From Enterobacter kobei (GTDB lineage Bacteria; Pseudomonadota; Gammaproteobacteria; Enterobacterales; Enterobacteriaceae): 64,000 nucleotides of DNA. The notes beneath the pieces are model-generated. The model saw only the letters and a program-made list of their open reading frames with translations. It made no database searches and was not told the DNA's origin. The stretch spans positions 124,001 through 188,000 of the forward strand of contig NZ_AP024590.1 of assembly GCF_018323985.1 (NCBI RefSeq). Reading direction: 5' to 3'. Made by a program: the position numbers and the translations under genes. Shown one piece after another: positions 33,774-41,695 of this stretch; position 1 is the stretch's first letter; every line of letters starts with the position of its first letter.

Positions 33774-35122
33774 GTCAGCTTGAGTTCTGCGGGTTACTGG
33801 TCATCTGGCTGCTGGCCTCGCTGTTTATCGGCACGCTGACGTGGTTTGAATTCCGCCGCGTACGTTTTAACTTCAACGTTTTCTTCTCGTTGCTATTTTT
33901 GCTGACCTTCTTCTTCGGCTTCCCGCTTACCAGCGTGCTGGTCTTCCGCTTCGATGTGGGCGTCGCGCCGCCGGGGATTATGATGCAGAGCTTGCTCGCT
34001 GCGGCCTGTTTCTACGCCATCTATTATGTGACCTATAAAACCCGTTTGCGCCCGGTGGGGCAGGAACGCGAACGCCGTCCGCTGTTTACTATAAACCGCG
34101 TAGAGGCGCATCTGACGTGGGTGATGCTGATGGGCATCGCGCTGGTGAGCGTCGGTATTTTCTTTATGCACAACGGCTTTTTGCTGTTCCGGCTGCATTC
34201 GTACAGCCAGATCTTCTCCAGCGAAGTGTCCGGCGTGGCGCTCAAACGTTTCTTCTACTTCTTTATTCCGGCGATGCTGGTGGTCTATTTCCTGCGTCAG
34301 GACGGGCGGGCGTGGCTGTTCTTCCTCGTCAGCACCGTGGCCTTTGGGCTGCTGACTTATATGATCGTGGGCGGCACACGCGCCAATATCATTATCGCCT
34401 TCGCCATCTTTTTGTTTATCGGCATCATTCGCGGCTGGATCTCGCTGTGGATGCTGGTGGCGGCAGGGGCGCTCGGGATTGTCGGCATGTTCTGGCTGGC
34501 GCTTAAGCGTTACGGGCTGAACGTCAGCGGCGATGAAGCTTTTTATACCTTCCTCTACCTGACGCGTGACACCTTCTCGCCGTGGGAGAACCTGTCGCTG
34601 CTGCTGCAAAATTACGACAAAATCGAGTTCCAGGGGCTGGCGCCCATTGTGCGCGACTTCTATGTGTTTATCCCGACCTGGCTGTGGCCAGACCGGCCAG
34701 GCATCGTACTGAATACCGCGAACTACTTTACCTGGGAAGTGCTGAACAACCATTCCGGACTGGCTATCTCGCCGACGCTGATCGGTTCGCTGGTGGTGAT
34801 GGGCGGCGTATGGTTTATCCCGCTCGGTGCCGTGGTGGTGGGGATGATCATCAAATGGTTCGACTGGCTGTATCAGTTAGGCAACCGGGAACCCAACCGC
34901 TATAAAGCGGCCATTTTGCACAGTTTCTGTTTCGGGGCCATTTTCAACATGATCGTGCTGGCAAGGGAAGGACTGGACTCGTTCGTCTCGCGCGTGGTCT
35001 TTTTCCTCGTCGTCTTTGGGGCATGTCTGGTACTGGCCAAACTGCTGTACTGGCTGTTTGACAGCGCGGGGCTGATCCATGCCCGGGCGATGCGCGCCCA
35101 CAAAACCCTTTCACAGGTCTGA
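33770..35122 (+). CDS. wzyE: ECA polymerase WzyE
   Basis: Inner-membrane polymerase that joins ECA trisaccharide units at the periplasmic face. The 450-residue product has about ten to eleven membrane helices and a periplasmic loop (YGLNVSGDEAFYTFLYLTRDTFSPWENLSLL) well conserved with E. coli WzyE, as is PTWLWPDRPGIVLNTANYFTWEVLNNHSG. It starts in a four-base overlap with wecF and is followed after 11 bases by wecG. Confidence 0.96.
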   Translation: MSQLEFCGLLVIWLLASLFIGTLTWFEFRRVRFNFNVFFSLLFLLTFFFGFPLTSVLVFRFDVGVAPPGIMMQSLLAAACFYAIYYVTYKTRLRPVGQERERRPLFTINRVEAHLTWVMLMGIALVSVGIFFMHNGFLLFRLHSYSQIFSSEVSGVALKRFFYFFIPAMLVVYFLRQDGRAWLFFLVSTVAFGLLTYMIVGGTRANIIIAFAIFLFIGIIRGWISLWMLVAAGALGIVGMFWLALKRYGLNVSGDEAFYTFLYLTRDTFSPWENLSLLLQNYDKIEFQGLAPIVRDFYVFIPTWLWPDRPGIVLNTANYFTWEVLNNHSGLAISPTLIGSLVVMGGVWFIPLGAVVVGMIIKWFDWLYQLGNREPNRYKAAILHSFCFGAIFNMIVLAREGLDSFVSRVVFFLVVFGACLVLAKLLYWLFDSAGLIHARAMRAHKTLSQV

Positions 35123-35133
35123 TAAGGAACACC

Positions 35134-35874
35134 ATGACTGACACAACCGACGCGCCGGTGTACACCCTGCGCGGGCTGAAGCTGATTGGCTGGCGGAATA
35201 TGCAGCACGCGCTGGATCACCTCTATGCCGGGGGATCGCTCAAGCAGGGTACGCTGGTGGCGATTAACGCCGAGAAAATGCTGGCGGTGGAAAACGACCC
35301 GCAGGTACGGGCGCTGATTGAAGCGGCAGAATATAAGTATGCCGACGGTATCAGCGTGGTGCGTTCTATTCGCAAAAAGTATCCGCAGGCGAAAGTCGAA
35401 CGCGTTGCCGGCGCGGATTTGTGGGAAGAATTAATGGCGCGCGCCGGCAAAGAGGGCACCCCCGTCTTTCTGGTGGGCGGCAAGCCGGACGTGCTGGCGC
35501 AAACGCAGGAAAAGCTGCGCGCGCAGTGGCAGGTGAATATCGTCGGCAGCCAGGATGGCTATTTCAGTGGCGAGCAGCGTCAGGCGCTGTTTGAACGTAT
35601 CCGCGACAGCGGGGCGAAGATTGTCACTGTGGCGATGGGCTCGCCGCGCCAGGAGATCCTGATGCGTGATTGCCGCGAGGTGTATCCCCAGGCGCTGTAT
35701 ATGGGCGTGGGGGGCACCTACGACGTCTTCACCGGTCATGTGAAGCGTGCGCCAAAAGTGTGGCAGCGCATGGGCCTTGAGTGGCTCTACCGGCTGCTAT
35801 CGCAACCGAGCCGCATCACTCGTCAGCTGAAACTGCTGCGCTACCTGGCCTGGCACTATCGCGGTCAGATGTGA
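35134..35874 (+). CDS. wecG: UDP-ManNAcA:lipid I transferase WecG
   Basis: WecG/TagA/CpsF-family (GT26) glycosyltransferase that adds ManNAcA to undecaprenyl-PP-GlcNAc to form ECA lipid II. The 246-residue product has the family motifs ADGISVVRSIR, RVAGADLWEELM, FLVGGKPDVL, VAMGSPRQEILM and YMGVGGTYDVFTGHVKRAPKVWQRMGLEWLYRL. Its amphipathic C-terminus (QPSRITRQLKLLRYLAWHYRGQM) likely binds the membrane. Last gene of the ECA operon; a terminator follows immediately. Confidence 0.97.
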   Translation: MTDTTDAPVYTLRGLKLIGWRNMQHALDHLYAGGSLKQGTLVAINAEKMLAVENDPQVRALIEAAEYKYADGISVVRSIRKKYPQAKVERVAGADLWEELMARAGKEGTPVFLVGGKPDVLAQTQEKLRAQWQVNIVGSQDGYFSGEQRQALFERIRDSGAKIVTVAMGSPRQEILMRDCREVYPQALYMGVGGTYDVFTGHVKRAPKVWQRMGLEWLYRLLSQPSRITRQLKLLRYLAWHYRGQM

Positions 35875-35879
35875 TCCCC

Positions 35880-35914
35880 CGGCAGCGCCCGGACCGGTGC
35901 GCTGCCGCTTTTTT
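35880..35914 (+). terminator. Intrinsic terminator of the wec operon
   Basis: A 9-bp stem (CGGCAGCGC / GCGCTGCCG, 35880-35888 with 35899-35907) and 10-base loop are followed by C and a six-T run, five bases after the wecG stop. Confidence 0.92.
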
Positions 35915-36056
35915 ATTGAGCAATACAGACGTTTTTTTTATACATCATTTGCCATTTCCTCCGAATTAAGAAACCATTCGCCCACCCAACGCATTGCGTT
36001 GAGGCATAACAATAACCCGCACCGCCGGGAACAGTAGCAGACACAACAGAGGATTT

Positions 36057-37442
36057 ATGGCCGAGAACAAACCGGAGCTTCAGCGTGGGCTGGAAGCTCG
36101 TCATATCGAACTTATTGCCCTCGGGGGCACAATTGGCGTTGGCCTGTTTATGGGCGCGGCAAGCACCCTGAAATGGGCCGGACCGTCAGTGTTGCTGGCT
36201 TATATTATCGCCGGACTGTTCGTCTTCTTTATCATGCGCTCAATGGGCGAAATGTTATTCCTGGAGCCGGTAGCCGGTTCCTTTGCCGTCTACGCGCACC
36301 GCTATATGAGCCCGTTCTTCGGCTATCTCACCGCCTGGTCATACTGGTTTATGTGGATGGCGGTGGGCATCTCAGAGATCACCGCCATTGGCGTGTATGT
36401 GCAGTTCTGGTTCCCGGAGATGGCGCCGTGGATCCCGGCACTTATCGCCGTCGGGCTGGTCGCTATGGCGAACCTCGCGGCTGTTCGTCTGTACGGCGAA
36501 ATTGAGTTCTGGTTTGCGATGATCAAAGTCACCACTATCATTGTGATGATAGTGGTGGGCCTGGGCGTGATTTTCTTCGGCTTTGGCAATGGCGGTCATG
36601 CTATTGGCTTTGGCAACCTGACGGAGCACGGCGGCTTCTTCGCGGGCGGCTGGAAAGGCTTCCTGACGGCACTGTGTATCGTGGTGGCATCCTATCAGGG
36701 TGTGGAGCTGATTGGCATCACGGCTGGCGAAGCGAAAAACCCGCAGGTCACCCTGCGCAGCGCGGTAGGCAAAGTGCTGTGGCGCATTTTGATTTTCTAT
36801 GTGGGCGCGATTTTCGTCATCGTGACTATCTTCCCGTGGAATGAAATTGGCAGCAACGGCAGCCCGTTCGTGCTGACCTTTGCGAAAATCGGTATTACGG
36901 CCGCGGCCGGGATCATTAACTTTGTGGTACTGACGGCGGCGCTTTCCGGCTGTAACAGCGGCATGTACAGCTGTGGACGTATGCTGTATGCCCTGGCGAA
37001 GAACCGTCAACTGCCGGCGGCGGTGGCGAAAGTCTCGCGTAACGGCGTACCGGTGGCGGGCGTGGCGATCTCTATCGTCATTCTGCTGATTGGCTCGTGC
37101 CTGAACTACATTATCCCTAACCCACAGCGCGTGTTTGTGTATGTCTACAGTGCCAGCGTATTGCCGGGTATGGTGCCGTGGTTTGTGATCCTGATAAGCC
37201 AGCTGCGTTTCCGCCAGGCGCATAAAGCGGCCATTGCCACGCATCCGTTCCGCTCGGTGCTGTTCCCGTGGGCAAACTACGCCACCATGGCTTTCCTGAT
37301 TTGCGTGCTGATTGGCATGGGCTTTAACGAGGACACGCGTATGTCGCTGTTTGTGGGCATCATCTTCCTCGCAGTGGTGACGGTGGTTTACAAGGTTTTA
37401 GGCCTCAATCATCATGTTCAACGGGAGAGGCTGGGGAAATAA
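36057..37442 (+). CDS. yifK: Amino acid permease YifK (serine/threonine uptake)
   Basis: APC-superfamily amino acid:proton symporter of the AAT family; YifK in E. coli and Salmonella is linked to serine and threonine uptake. The 461-residue product has twelve helices and the family signature around residues 10-45 (LEARHIELIALGGTIGVGLFMGAA), SMGEMLFLEPVAGSFAVYA, and ELIGITAGEAKNPQ. AGAGG precedes the ATG by five bases. It lies between the wec operon and the tRNA operon, as in E. coli, and is an independent unit with terminators on both sides. Confidence 0.94.
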   Translation: MAENKPELQRGLEARHIELIALGGTIGVGLFMGAASTLKWAGPSVLLAYIIAGLFVFFIMRSMGEMLFLEPVAGSFAVYAHRYMSPFFGYLTAWSYWFMWMAVGISEITAIGVYVQFWFPEMAPWIPALIAVGLVAMANLAAVRLYGEIEFWFAMIKVTTIIVMIVVGLGVIFFGFGNGGHAIGFGNLTEHGGFFAGGWKGFLTALCIVVASYQGVELIGITAGEAKNPQVTLRSAVGKVLWRILIFYVGAIFVIVTIFPWNEIGSNGSPFVLTFAKIGITAAAGIINFVVLTAALSGCNSGMYSCGRMLYALAKNRQLPAAVAKVSRNGVPVAGVAISIVILLIGSCLNYIIPNPQRVFVYVYSASVLPGMVPWFVILISQLRFRQAHKAAIATHPFRSVLFPWANYATMAFLICVLIGMGFNEDTRMSLFVGIIFLAVVTVVYKVLGLNHHVQRERLGK

Positions 37443-37447
37443 GCAGC

Positions 37448-37482
37448 AAAATGCGCAAAGCATAACCAAACGCGCATTTTCT
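37448..37482 (+). terminator. Intrinsic terminator of yifK
   Basis: Perfect 9-bp arms AAAATGCGC (37448-37456) and GCGCATTTT (37472-37480), five bases after the yifK stop, with the T-run inside the 3' arm. Confidence 0.8.
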
Positions 37483-37504
37483 CGAGATTTCTTTTAAAAA
37501 GCAC

Positions 37505-37533
37505 TAGACAGGTACGCCCGAAGCCCGTACTAT
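37505..37533 (+). promoter_or_regulatory. Stable-RNA promoter of the argX-hisR-leuT-proM operon
   Basis: TAGACA (37505-37510, one mismatch to TTGACA) and TACTAT (37528-37533) are separated by exactly 17 bases, followed by a C-rich discriminator (CCACCCCCGC). A GC-rich discriminator is the mark of promoters under stringent control. Confidence 0.8.
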
Positions 37534-37554
37534 CCACCCCCGCAACGGCGCTAA

Positions 37555-37631
<77 letters not shown>

Positions 37632-37695
37632 TTTACCCGGTGCTGGAGCTGCGGTGGCCTGTGAAAGTAGCAGGGCCGCGTGAAAGAATATCAGT

Positions 37696-37772
37696 GGTGG
37701 CTATAGCTCAGTTGGTAGAGCCCTGGATTGTGATTCCAGTTGTCGTGGGTTCGAGTCCCATTAGCCACCCCA
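37696..37772 (+). tRNA. hisR: tRNA-His (anticodon GTG)
   Basis: 77 nt with the extra G(-1) characteristic of tRNA-His opposite C73, acceptor GTGGCTA/TAGCCAC, anticodon GTG, CCA encoded. Confidence 0.97.
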
Positions 37773-37797
37773 TTAGTTACAAAGAGTACCGTGGAAT

Positions 37798-37883
37798 GCG
37801 AAGGTGGCGGAATTGGTAGACGCGCTAGCTTCAGGTGTTAGTGTCCTTAGGATGTGGGGGTTCGAGTCCCCCCCCTCGCACCA
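37798..37883 (+). tRNA. leuT: tRNA-Leu (anticodon CAG)
   Basis: 86-nt class II tRNA with long variable arm and encoded CCA; anticodon CAG. The variable arm reads GTCC-TTA-GGAT, one base shorter than the E. coli leuT arm as I recall it (GTCC-TTAC-GGAC), with a terminal G-U pair. Stem-loop still forms. Confidence 0.96.
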
Positions 37884-37920
37884 CAAATTGATTTAACTAA
37901 AAAGTCAAAAAGCAGTATTT

Positions 37921-37997
37921 CGGCGAGTAGCGCAGCTTGGTAGCGCAACTGGTTTGGGACCAGTGGGTCGGAGGTTCGAATCCTCTCTCGCCGACCA
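37921..37997 (+). tRNA. proM: tRNA-Pro (anticodon TGG)
   Basis: 77 nt, acceptor CGGCGAG/CTCGCCG, anticodon TGG in TTTGGGA, T loop TTCGAAT, CCA encoded. Last tRNA before the terminator. Confidence 0.97.
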
Positions 37998-38003
37998 ATT
38001 TTG

Positions 38004-38027
38004 AACCCCGCTTCGGCGGGGTTTTTT
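38004..38027 (+). terminator. Intrinsic terminator of the tRNA operon
   Basis: Textbook hairpin AACCCCGC-TTCG-GCGGGGTT (38004-38023) with the stable TTCG tetraloop, followed by TTTT. Confidence 0.95.
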
Positions 38028-38081
38028 GTTTTCTGTCTTTCCTGATGCTGTTATCCCTTCTTTTCCTTACTGTTTCTTGCG

Positions 38082-38194
38082 TGTTGCTTTTCGGCGACGT
38101 CACGGTTGTGGATTGTCGCGGATTGGAGACAGCTATTTCACTGTTTTATATAGCTATTTTAAAAGTCGCTGATATGTGTCGCTGACTGGCGACA
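38082..38194 (+). promoter_or_regulatory. Three GlrR (YfhA) activator sites of glmZ
   Basis: GlrR, the sigma-54 activator of glmZ, binds TGTC-N10-GACA. Two perfect matches are at 38114-38131 and 38177-38194, the latter with extended arms TGTCGC/GCGACA. A degenerate third (TGTT-N10-GACG) is at 38082-38099. They start 32 and 63 bases apart, close to whole helical turns, and lie 134-247 bases upstream of the glmZ start, a normal enhancer distance. Confidence 0.82.
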
Positions 38195-38300
38195 ATTTTG
38201 CTGCCTGGCATCACAAATTCGCCATCTGCCTGACGCGTAACGTGATGAAAATTCAAAAATCTTCAAAGAATTCGTACTACAAGATTTAGTGATAAAAATC

Positions 38301-38316
38301 TGGCACGAGTTGTGCA
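38301..38316 (+). promoter_or_regulatory. Sigma-54 promoter of glmZ
   Basis: TGGCACGAGTTGTGCA matches the -24/-12 consensus: GG at 38302-38303 and GC at 38314-38315 are exactly 10 bases apart, and GC is 13 bases before the expected +1. AT-rich sequence at 38316-38325 could provide the overlapping sigma-70 -10 known in E. coli. Confidence 0.88.
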
Positions 38317-38327
38317 ATAATATAAGG

Positions 38328-38533
38328 GTAGATGCTCATTCCACCTCTTATGTTCGCCTCAGGGCCTCATAAACTCAGGAATGACGCAGAGCCATTTAAT
38401 GGTGCTTATCGTCCACAGACAGATGTCGCTTCGGCCTCATCAAACACCATGGACACAACGTTGAGTGAAGCACCGAATTGTTGTCATACAGACCTGTTAA
38501 TGCCCGTTCTGGTTTCAGAACGGGCATTTTTTT
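38328..38533 (+). ncRNA. glmZ: Small regulatory RNA GlmZ
   Basis: About 206 nt, collinear with E. coli GlmZ: it begins GTAGATGCTCATTCC, contains CACCATGGACACAACGTTGAG and GTTGTCATACAGACCTGTT, and ends at a Rho-independent terminator (GCCCGTTCTG / CAGAACGGGC, then seven T). GlmZ, with Hfq, base-pairs with the glmS leader and activates synthesis of glucosamine-6-phosphate synthase; it is cleaved by RNase E guided by RapZ and protected by GlmY. The position between proM and hemY is conserved, although aslBA are absent. An open frame of 102 codons across it (38332-38640) is spurious. Confidence 0.93.
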
Positions 38534-38536
38534 ATG

Positions 38537-38557
38537 CCCTCTCCCGGTGGGAGAGGG
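38537..38557. repeat. CCCTCTCCC/GGGAGAGGG intergenic hairpin
   Basis: Perfect 9-bp inverted repeat with a 3-base loop, ten bases after the hemY stop on the minus strand and just past the glmZ terminator. It resembles a short palindrome that I recall as common between enterobacterial genes. It may limit read-through between the converging glmZ and hemY transcripts. Confidence 0.55.
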
Positions 38558-38567
38558 TGAGGGGAAT

Positions 38568-39764
38568 TTACTGCGGGGGATTGTTTTGCAGGGTCAACAG
38601 CAAGCCGTCACGACGCATGGTAGCGGCTTCTTCAGGCTGATGCAGACGATCCAGCGTATCGGCCAGCCAGGCGTAATCAAACGCATCCGGACGCTGTTTC
38701 AGCGCGGCGCGGAAAGCCAGGCTGGCTTCTTTCCATTCGCCATGCTTTAACAGCGACTGGCCCAGCGTGCTCCACAGGATCGGACGATCGCCCTGGGTTT
38801 TGATCTGCTGACGCAGCACTTTTTCCACCTGCTCAGGGTTGTTGGTCTTCAGACGCGGAATAACCATCACCAGCCGGTCGTCATACTGACGTTTCAGACC
38901 GTCGAGCAGGATCTGCTGGGCGGTGTCGTGATCGTCACATTCGATTAAATGCTCCGCCATCGCCACCTGCAGCGCCACTTGCTGCCGTGTTTTACGGCTC
39001 TGGTTCTTCCACCACGCCTTCAGGCCATCGCTGCCCTGATCGGCACGCGCCTGATCCATCAACCCAATCCACGCCTGCTGTGCAAGCGCATCGCGATGGG
39101 CTTCATCAGCAACGTCCGCTTTGGCCATAGACGGCAGAATATCAAGCAGGGAACCCCATGCGCCGGTACGGATATACGCCTGCTCGGCCAGACGCAGCAC
39201 TTCCGGATGGCGCGGGGTGATTTCCAGCAGTCTGTCGACGCCGTGACGCGCCGCATGGTTTTCATTGCGCGCCAGTTGCAGGCGAACGCGGGTGATTTCC
39301 ACCGGGATCTGATCGTTATCCGCAAGCTCTGCTGCACGCTCCAGATGCTGATTGGCGCGCGCTTCGTCCCCACGCTGCTGGGCCGCTTCAGCGGCGAGCA
39401 GGTAGTTCACCACCGGCTGTTCAGCGTGATCGGCATTTTTCGACATCAGCTTTTCAACCTGCTGATAATCGCCTTCCGCCAGCTTGAGCAGCGCCTGTTC
39501 GGTCTGTTTACGGGCACGACGACGTTTACGTCCGGCGAACCAGCCACGCGTGTGCGCCCCGGTACGCATAATGCGACGTAAGATCCACTCGATCACAAAC
39601 AGCACGACCATGGCGAGGATCAGAATGATCACAAGTCCGGTCACGCTGGTTTCGATATTGTAATTATCCGTCTGGATCAGCACATACCCCTGATGACCCG
39701 CGACCATCGGCCCCAGCACGATCCCGGCTAACAGCAATGCAAAGAGTAATAATACTTTTAACAT
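38568..39764 (-). CDS. hemY: HemY, TPR protein of the hemCDXY operon
   Basis: Inner-membrane protein with a cytoplasmic tetratricopeptide domain, co-transcribed with haem genes. It is not protoporphyrinogen oxidase, although that name has been used; it is proposed to influence haem or porphyrin flux. The 398-residue product has two N-terminal membrane helices (about 3-20 and 42-62), a basic stretch GRKRRRARKQTEQALL, then alanine- and leucine-rich TPR helices to the end. The start at 39764 follows GAGAA; hemX ends two bases upstream. Confidence 0.92.
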   Translation of the reverse strand: MLKVLLLFALLLAGIVLGPMVAGHQGYVLIQTDNYNIETSVTGLVIILILAMVVLFVIEWILRRIMRTGAHTRGWFAGRKRRRARKQTEQALLKLAEGDYQQVEKLMSKNADHAEQPVVNYLLAAEAAQQRGDEARANQHLERAAELADNDQIPVEITRVRLQLARNENHAARHGVDRLLEITPRHPEVLRLAEQAYIRTGAWGSLLDILPSMAKADVADEAHRDALAQQAWIGLMDQARADQGSDGLKAWWKNQSRKTRQQVALQVAMAEHLIECDDHDTAQQILLDGLKRQYDDRLVMVIPRLKTNNPEQVEKVLRQQIKTQGDRPILWSTLGQSLLKHGEWKEASLAFRAALKQRPDAFDYAWLADTLDRLHQPEEAATMRRDGLLLTLQNNPPQ

Positions 39765-39766
39765 GA

Positions 39767-40933
39767 TTATTCTCCCTGCGGCGCAGCGGCAGGCGCGTCT
39801 TGCGCAGCCTCACCCGCGGCCGCGCCCGGCTGTGCCAGCAGATTCCGCACGCGGGTCTGCATCAGTTTTTCGAGGATCGGCTGGCTTTGCAGCGACTCCG
39901 GCACGTTCATGGTGATGCTTTGCTGGCTCAGCTTATCAATATCGCCCAGGAAGGCTTTGGTGCTGGCATCGTCGGTATCGTAATACGCGCGTACCCAACT
40001 GGAGACGTTATCCAGCGCCTGTTTGTAGGTCTCTTCCTGATGACGCGGCACCGCTTGTGCGGCCACCAGCAGGCGCGAGCGAATATTTTCGCGCAGGTAG
40101 ATATCCTGGTTCGGTGCCAGCAGGGGGACAGCTGTTTCATCGCGACGGCGCACGGTAATAAAGCTGTCCATAAAGTTCTGCCAGCTTTTTTGCAGATTGA
40201 CGCGCCACTCGCTGATGGAGCTGGACAGCTCGCTGCTGTCGGAATCCATCGGGGAATCGTCGTCGTTGTTGTCCGCCAGACGCAGGTTATCGATCTGGTT
40301 CGACAGTTGGTTCACTTTGAGGATGATGCCGTCGTAATCCACCTGCGCCACTCCGGAAAGGCTGGCGATGTCATCGGTAATGGCGCGACGGGCGGTGATA
40401 AGGCTCGGATCGTTCATGTCAGCCAGGCTGGCGTCAGCGCTTTTCAGCAGCGCGGCAGCGGTGGTGACGTCCTGATCGCTCCACAGTTTACGACCGGCCA
40501 GTTTGACGAGGAAATCCGCCTGCGCCAGCAGCCAGGTTTTGGCGTCGGTGCCGGATATGGTCGCCACTTTTTGCTGTACGTCCTCAAGCTGTTTAGCCAG
40601 CGTCGCCTGCTGGCGCTGCGCGTCTTCCAGCTGTGAAGCCTGCTGCTTAATGATGCCTTCGAACTGAGTCTTTTGGGTTTCCTGCGCTTTTTGCAGGGCA
40701 GAGATCTGATTGACCAGCGCATCGCTGGTTTCGGATTGTGTGGCGTTCTGCTGTTTCACCCAGCCATACAAGCCAACCCCGGCAGCCAGCGCAATGGCAA
40801 TCGCAATGGCGCTGAGCACAAGGCTGGTTTTATTGGCGCGTTCTTCTTTTGGCGCTTTTTCTGGCTGTGGACGGGTGTCCACCGCCTCCCTGGTTTCATC
40901 GACCACGGCGGAGTCGTTCTGTTGTTCCGTCAT
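39767..40933 (-). CDS. hemX: HemX, membrane-anchored coiled-coil protein
   Basis: Putative regulator or scaffold in the haem operon; the old assignment as uroporphyrinogen III methyltransferase is not supported by the sequence. The 388-residue product has a cytoplasmic acidic/basic N-terminus, one membrane helix (about 36-58, LVLSAIAIAIALAAGVGLYGWV) and a long coiled-coil (about 70-125, rich in Q, L and K, such as QLEDAQRQQATLAKQLEDVQQKV). A periplasmic helical domain follows, and a Pro/Ala-rich tail. GGAAG precedes the ATG. It sits 21 bases after hemD. Confidence 0.92.
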   Translation of the reverse strand: MTEQQNDSAVVDETREAVDTRPQPEKAPKEERANKTSLVLSAIAIAIALAAGVGLYGWVKQQNATQSETSDALVNQISALQKAQETQKTQFEGIIKQQASQLEDAQRQQATLAKQLEDVQQKVATISGTDAKTWLLAQADFLVKLAGRKLWSDQDVTTAAALLKSADASLADMNDPSLITARRAITDDIASLSGVAQVDYDGIILKVNQLSNQIDNLRLADNNDDDSPMDSDSSELSSSISEWRVNLQKSWQNFMDSFITVRRRDETAVPLLAPNQDIYLRENIRSRLLVAAQAVPRHQEETYKQALDNVSSWVRAYYDTDDASTKAFLGDIDKLSQQSITMNVPESLQSQPILEKLMQTRVRNLLAQPGAAAGEAAQDAPAAAPQGE

Positions 40934-40954
40934 TATGGCTTCCCATTATGAAAG

Positions 40955-41695
40955 TTATTGTAATGCGCGAAGCAGCGCATCGTTGTCTGCATTATCAGCG
41001 ACCTTAATGTCCTGCCAGCCCAGTTCCCGGGCGAGGTGCGCCAGACGTTCGCTGACCACAATCAGGCGGCAGCGAAGTAACCAGTTGTCACGATACCAGG
41101 CGGGGATCAGCGCGAAAAGCTGCTGGAGCATCTCGCCGCTGGTGATCACAATGTCCGTGACCCCGCGAGACTGCCAGCGCATCGCTTGTTCCGCCCCATC
41201 GTAAGACTTCTCACAGCGTTGATAACATTCAAAAAATTCGACATCAGCTCCGCGCGACGCCAGTGTATCCCCGAGTAATTCTCGTCCACCGTTGCCGCGC
41301 AGTATAACGGCGCGTTTGCCTGCAATATTTTGTAATTCAGGTAATTGTAGCAACACTTCGCTGATTTCCCGATCCGAAGGATAGCGCACGTTGCGACTGC
41401 TGGCGGTGTGTAATGCCAGCGCCGTGGTGCGACCAATAGCGAAATAGTGCGGCGCAGAGGGCCAGCGCAGGCCGTGCAGGCGTAAATGCGCGCTGGCAAA
41501 GGTGACGGCATGCTGTGATGCGGCAAAGATCATATCGTTCGCCGTCAGGGTGGCGAACACGTCGGGCAGTTGCGAAAGCTCCCGTCCGGGGGTGAATTCA
41601 ATCAGCGGGAAGCTCCAGGCCACCTGGCCCTGTGCGCACAAGCGGCTCACAAGTTCTTCCCCGGCAGGGGACGGGCGGGTGACCAGAATACTCAT
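40955..41695 (-). CDS. hemD: Uroporphyrinogen-III synthase HemD
   Basis: Cyclises hydroxymethylbilane with inversion of ring D to give uroporphyrinogen III. The 246-residue product has the two-domain HemD fold; recognisable blocks are ILVTRPSPAGEEL at the N-terminus, IFAASQHAVTFA, and VITSGEMLQQLFALI. Start overlaps the hemC stop by four bases (ATGA), so translation is coupled. Confidence 0.94.
   Translation of the reverse strand: MSILVTRPSPAGEELVSRLCAQGQVAWSFPLIEFTPGRELSQLPDVFATLTANDMIFAASQHAVTFASAHLRLHGLRWPSAPHYFAIGRTTALALHTASSRNVRYPSDREISEVLLQLPELQNIAGKRAVILRGNGGRELLGDTLASRGADVEFFECYQRCEKSYDGAEQAMRWQSRGVTDIVITSGEMLQQLFALIPAWYRDNWLLRCRLIVVSERLAHLARELGWQDIKVADNADNDALLRALQ

Noticed and set aside
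37897..38103. Open frame on the minus strand across tRNA-Pro (contains GERGFEPPTHWS)
   Set aside because: A classic false gene: it is the antisense of a tRNA and recurs in databases as a misannotation.
37937..38185. Open frame on the plus strand beginning inside tRNA-Pro
   Set aside because: It starts within proM, crosses the terminator and the GlrR sites, and has no homologous content.
38332..38640. 102-codon frame overlapping glmZ
   Set aside because: It is coincident with the structured sRNA and its terminator, and runs into the hemY 3' end.
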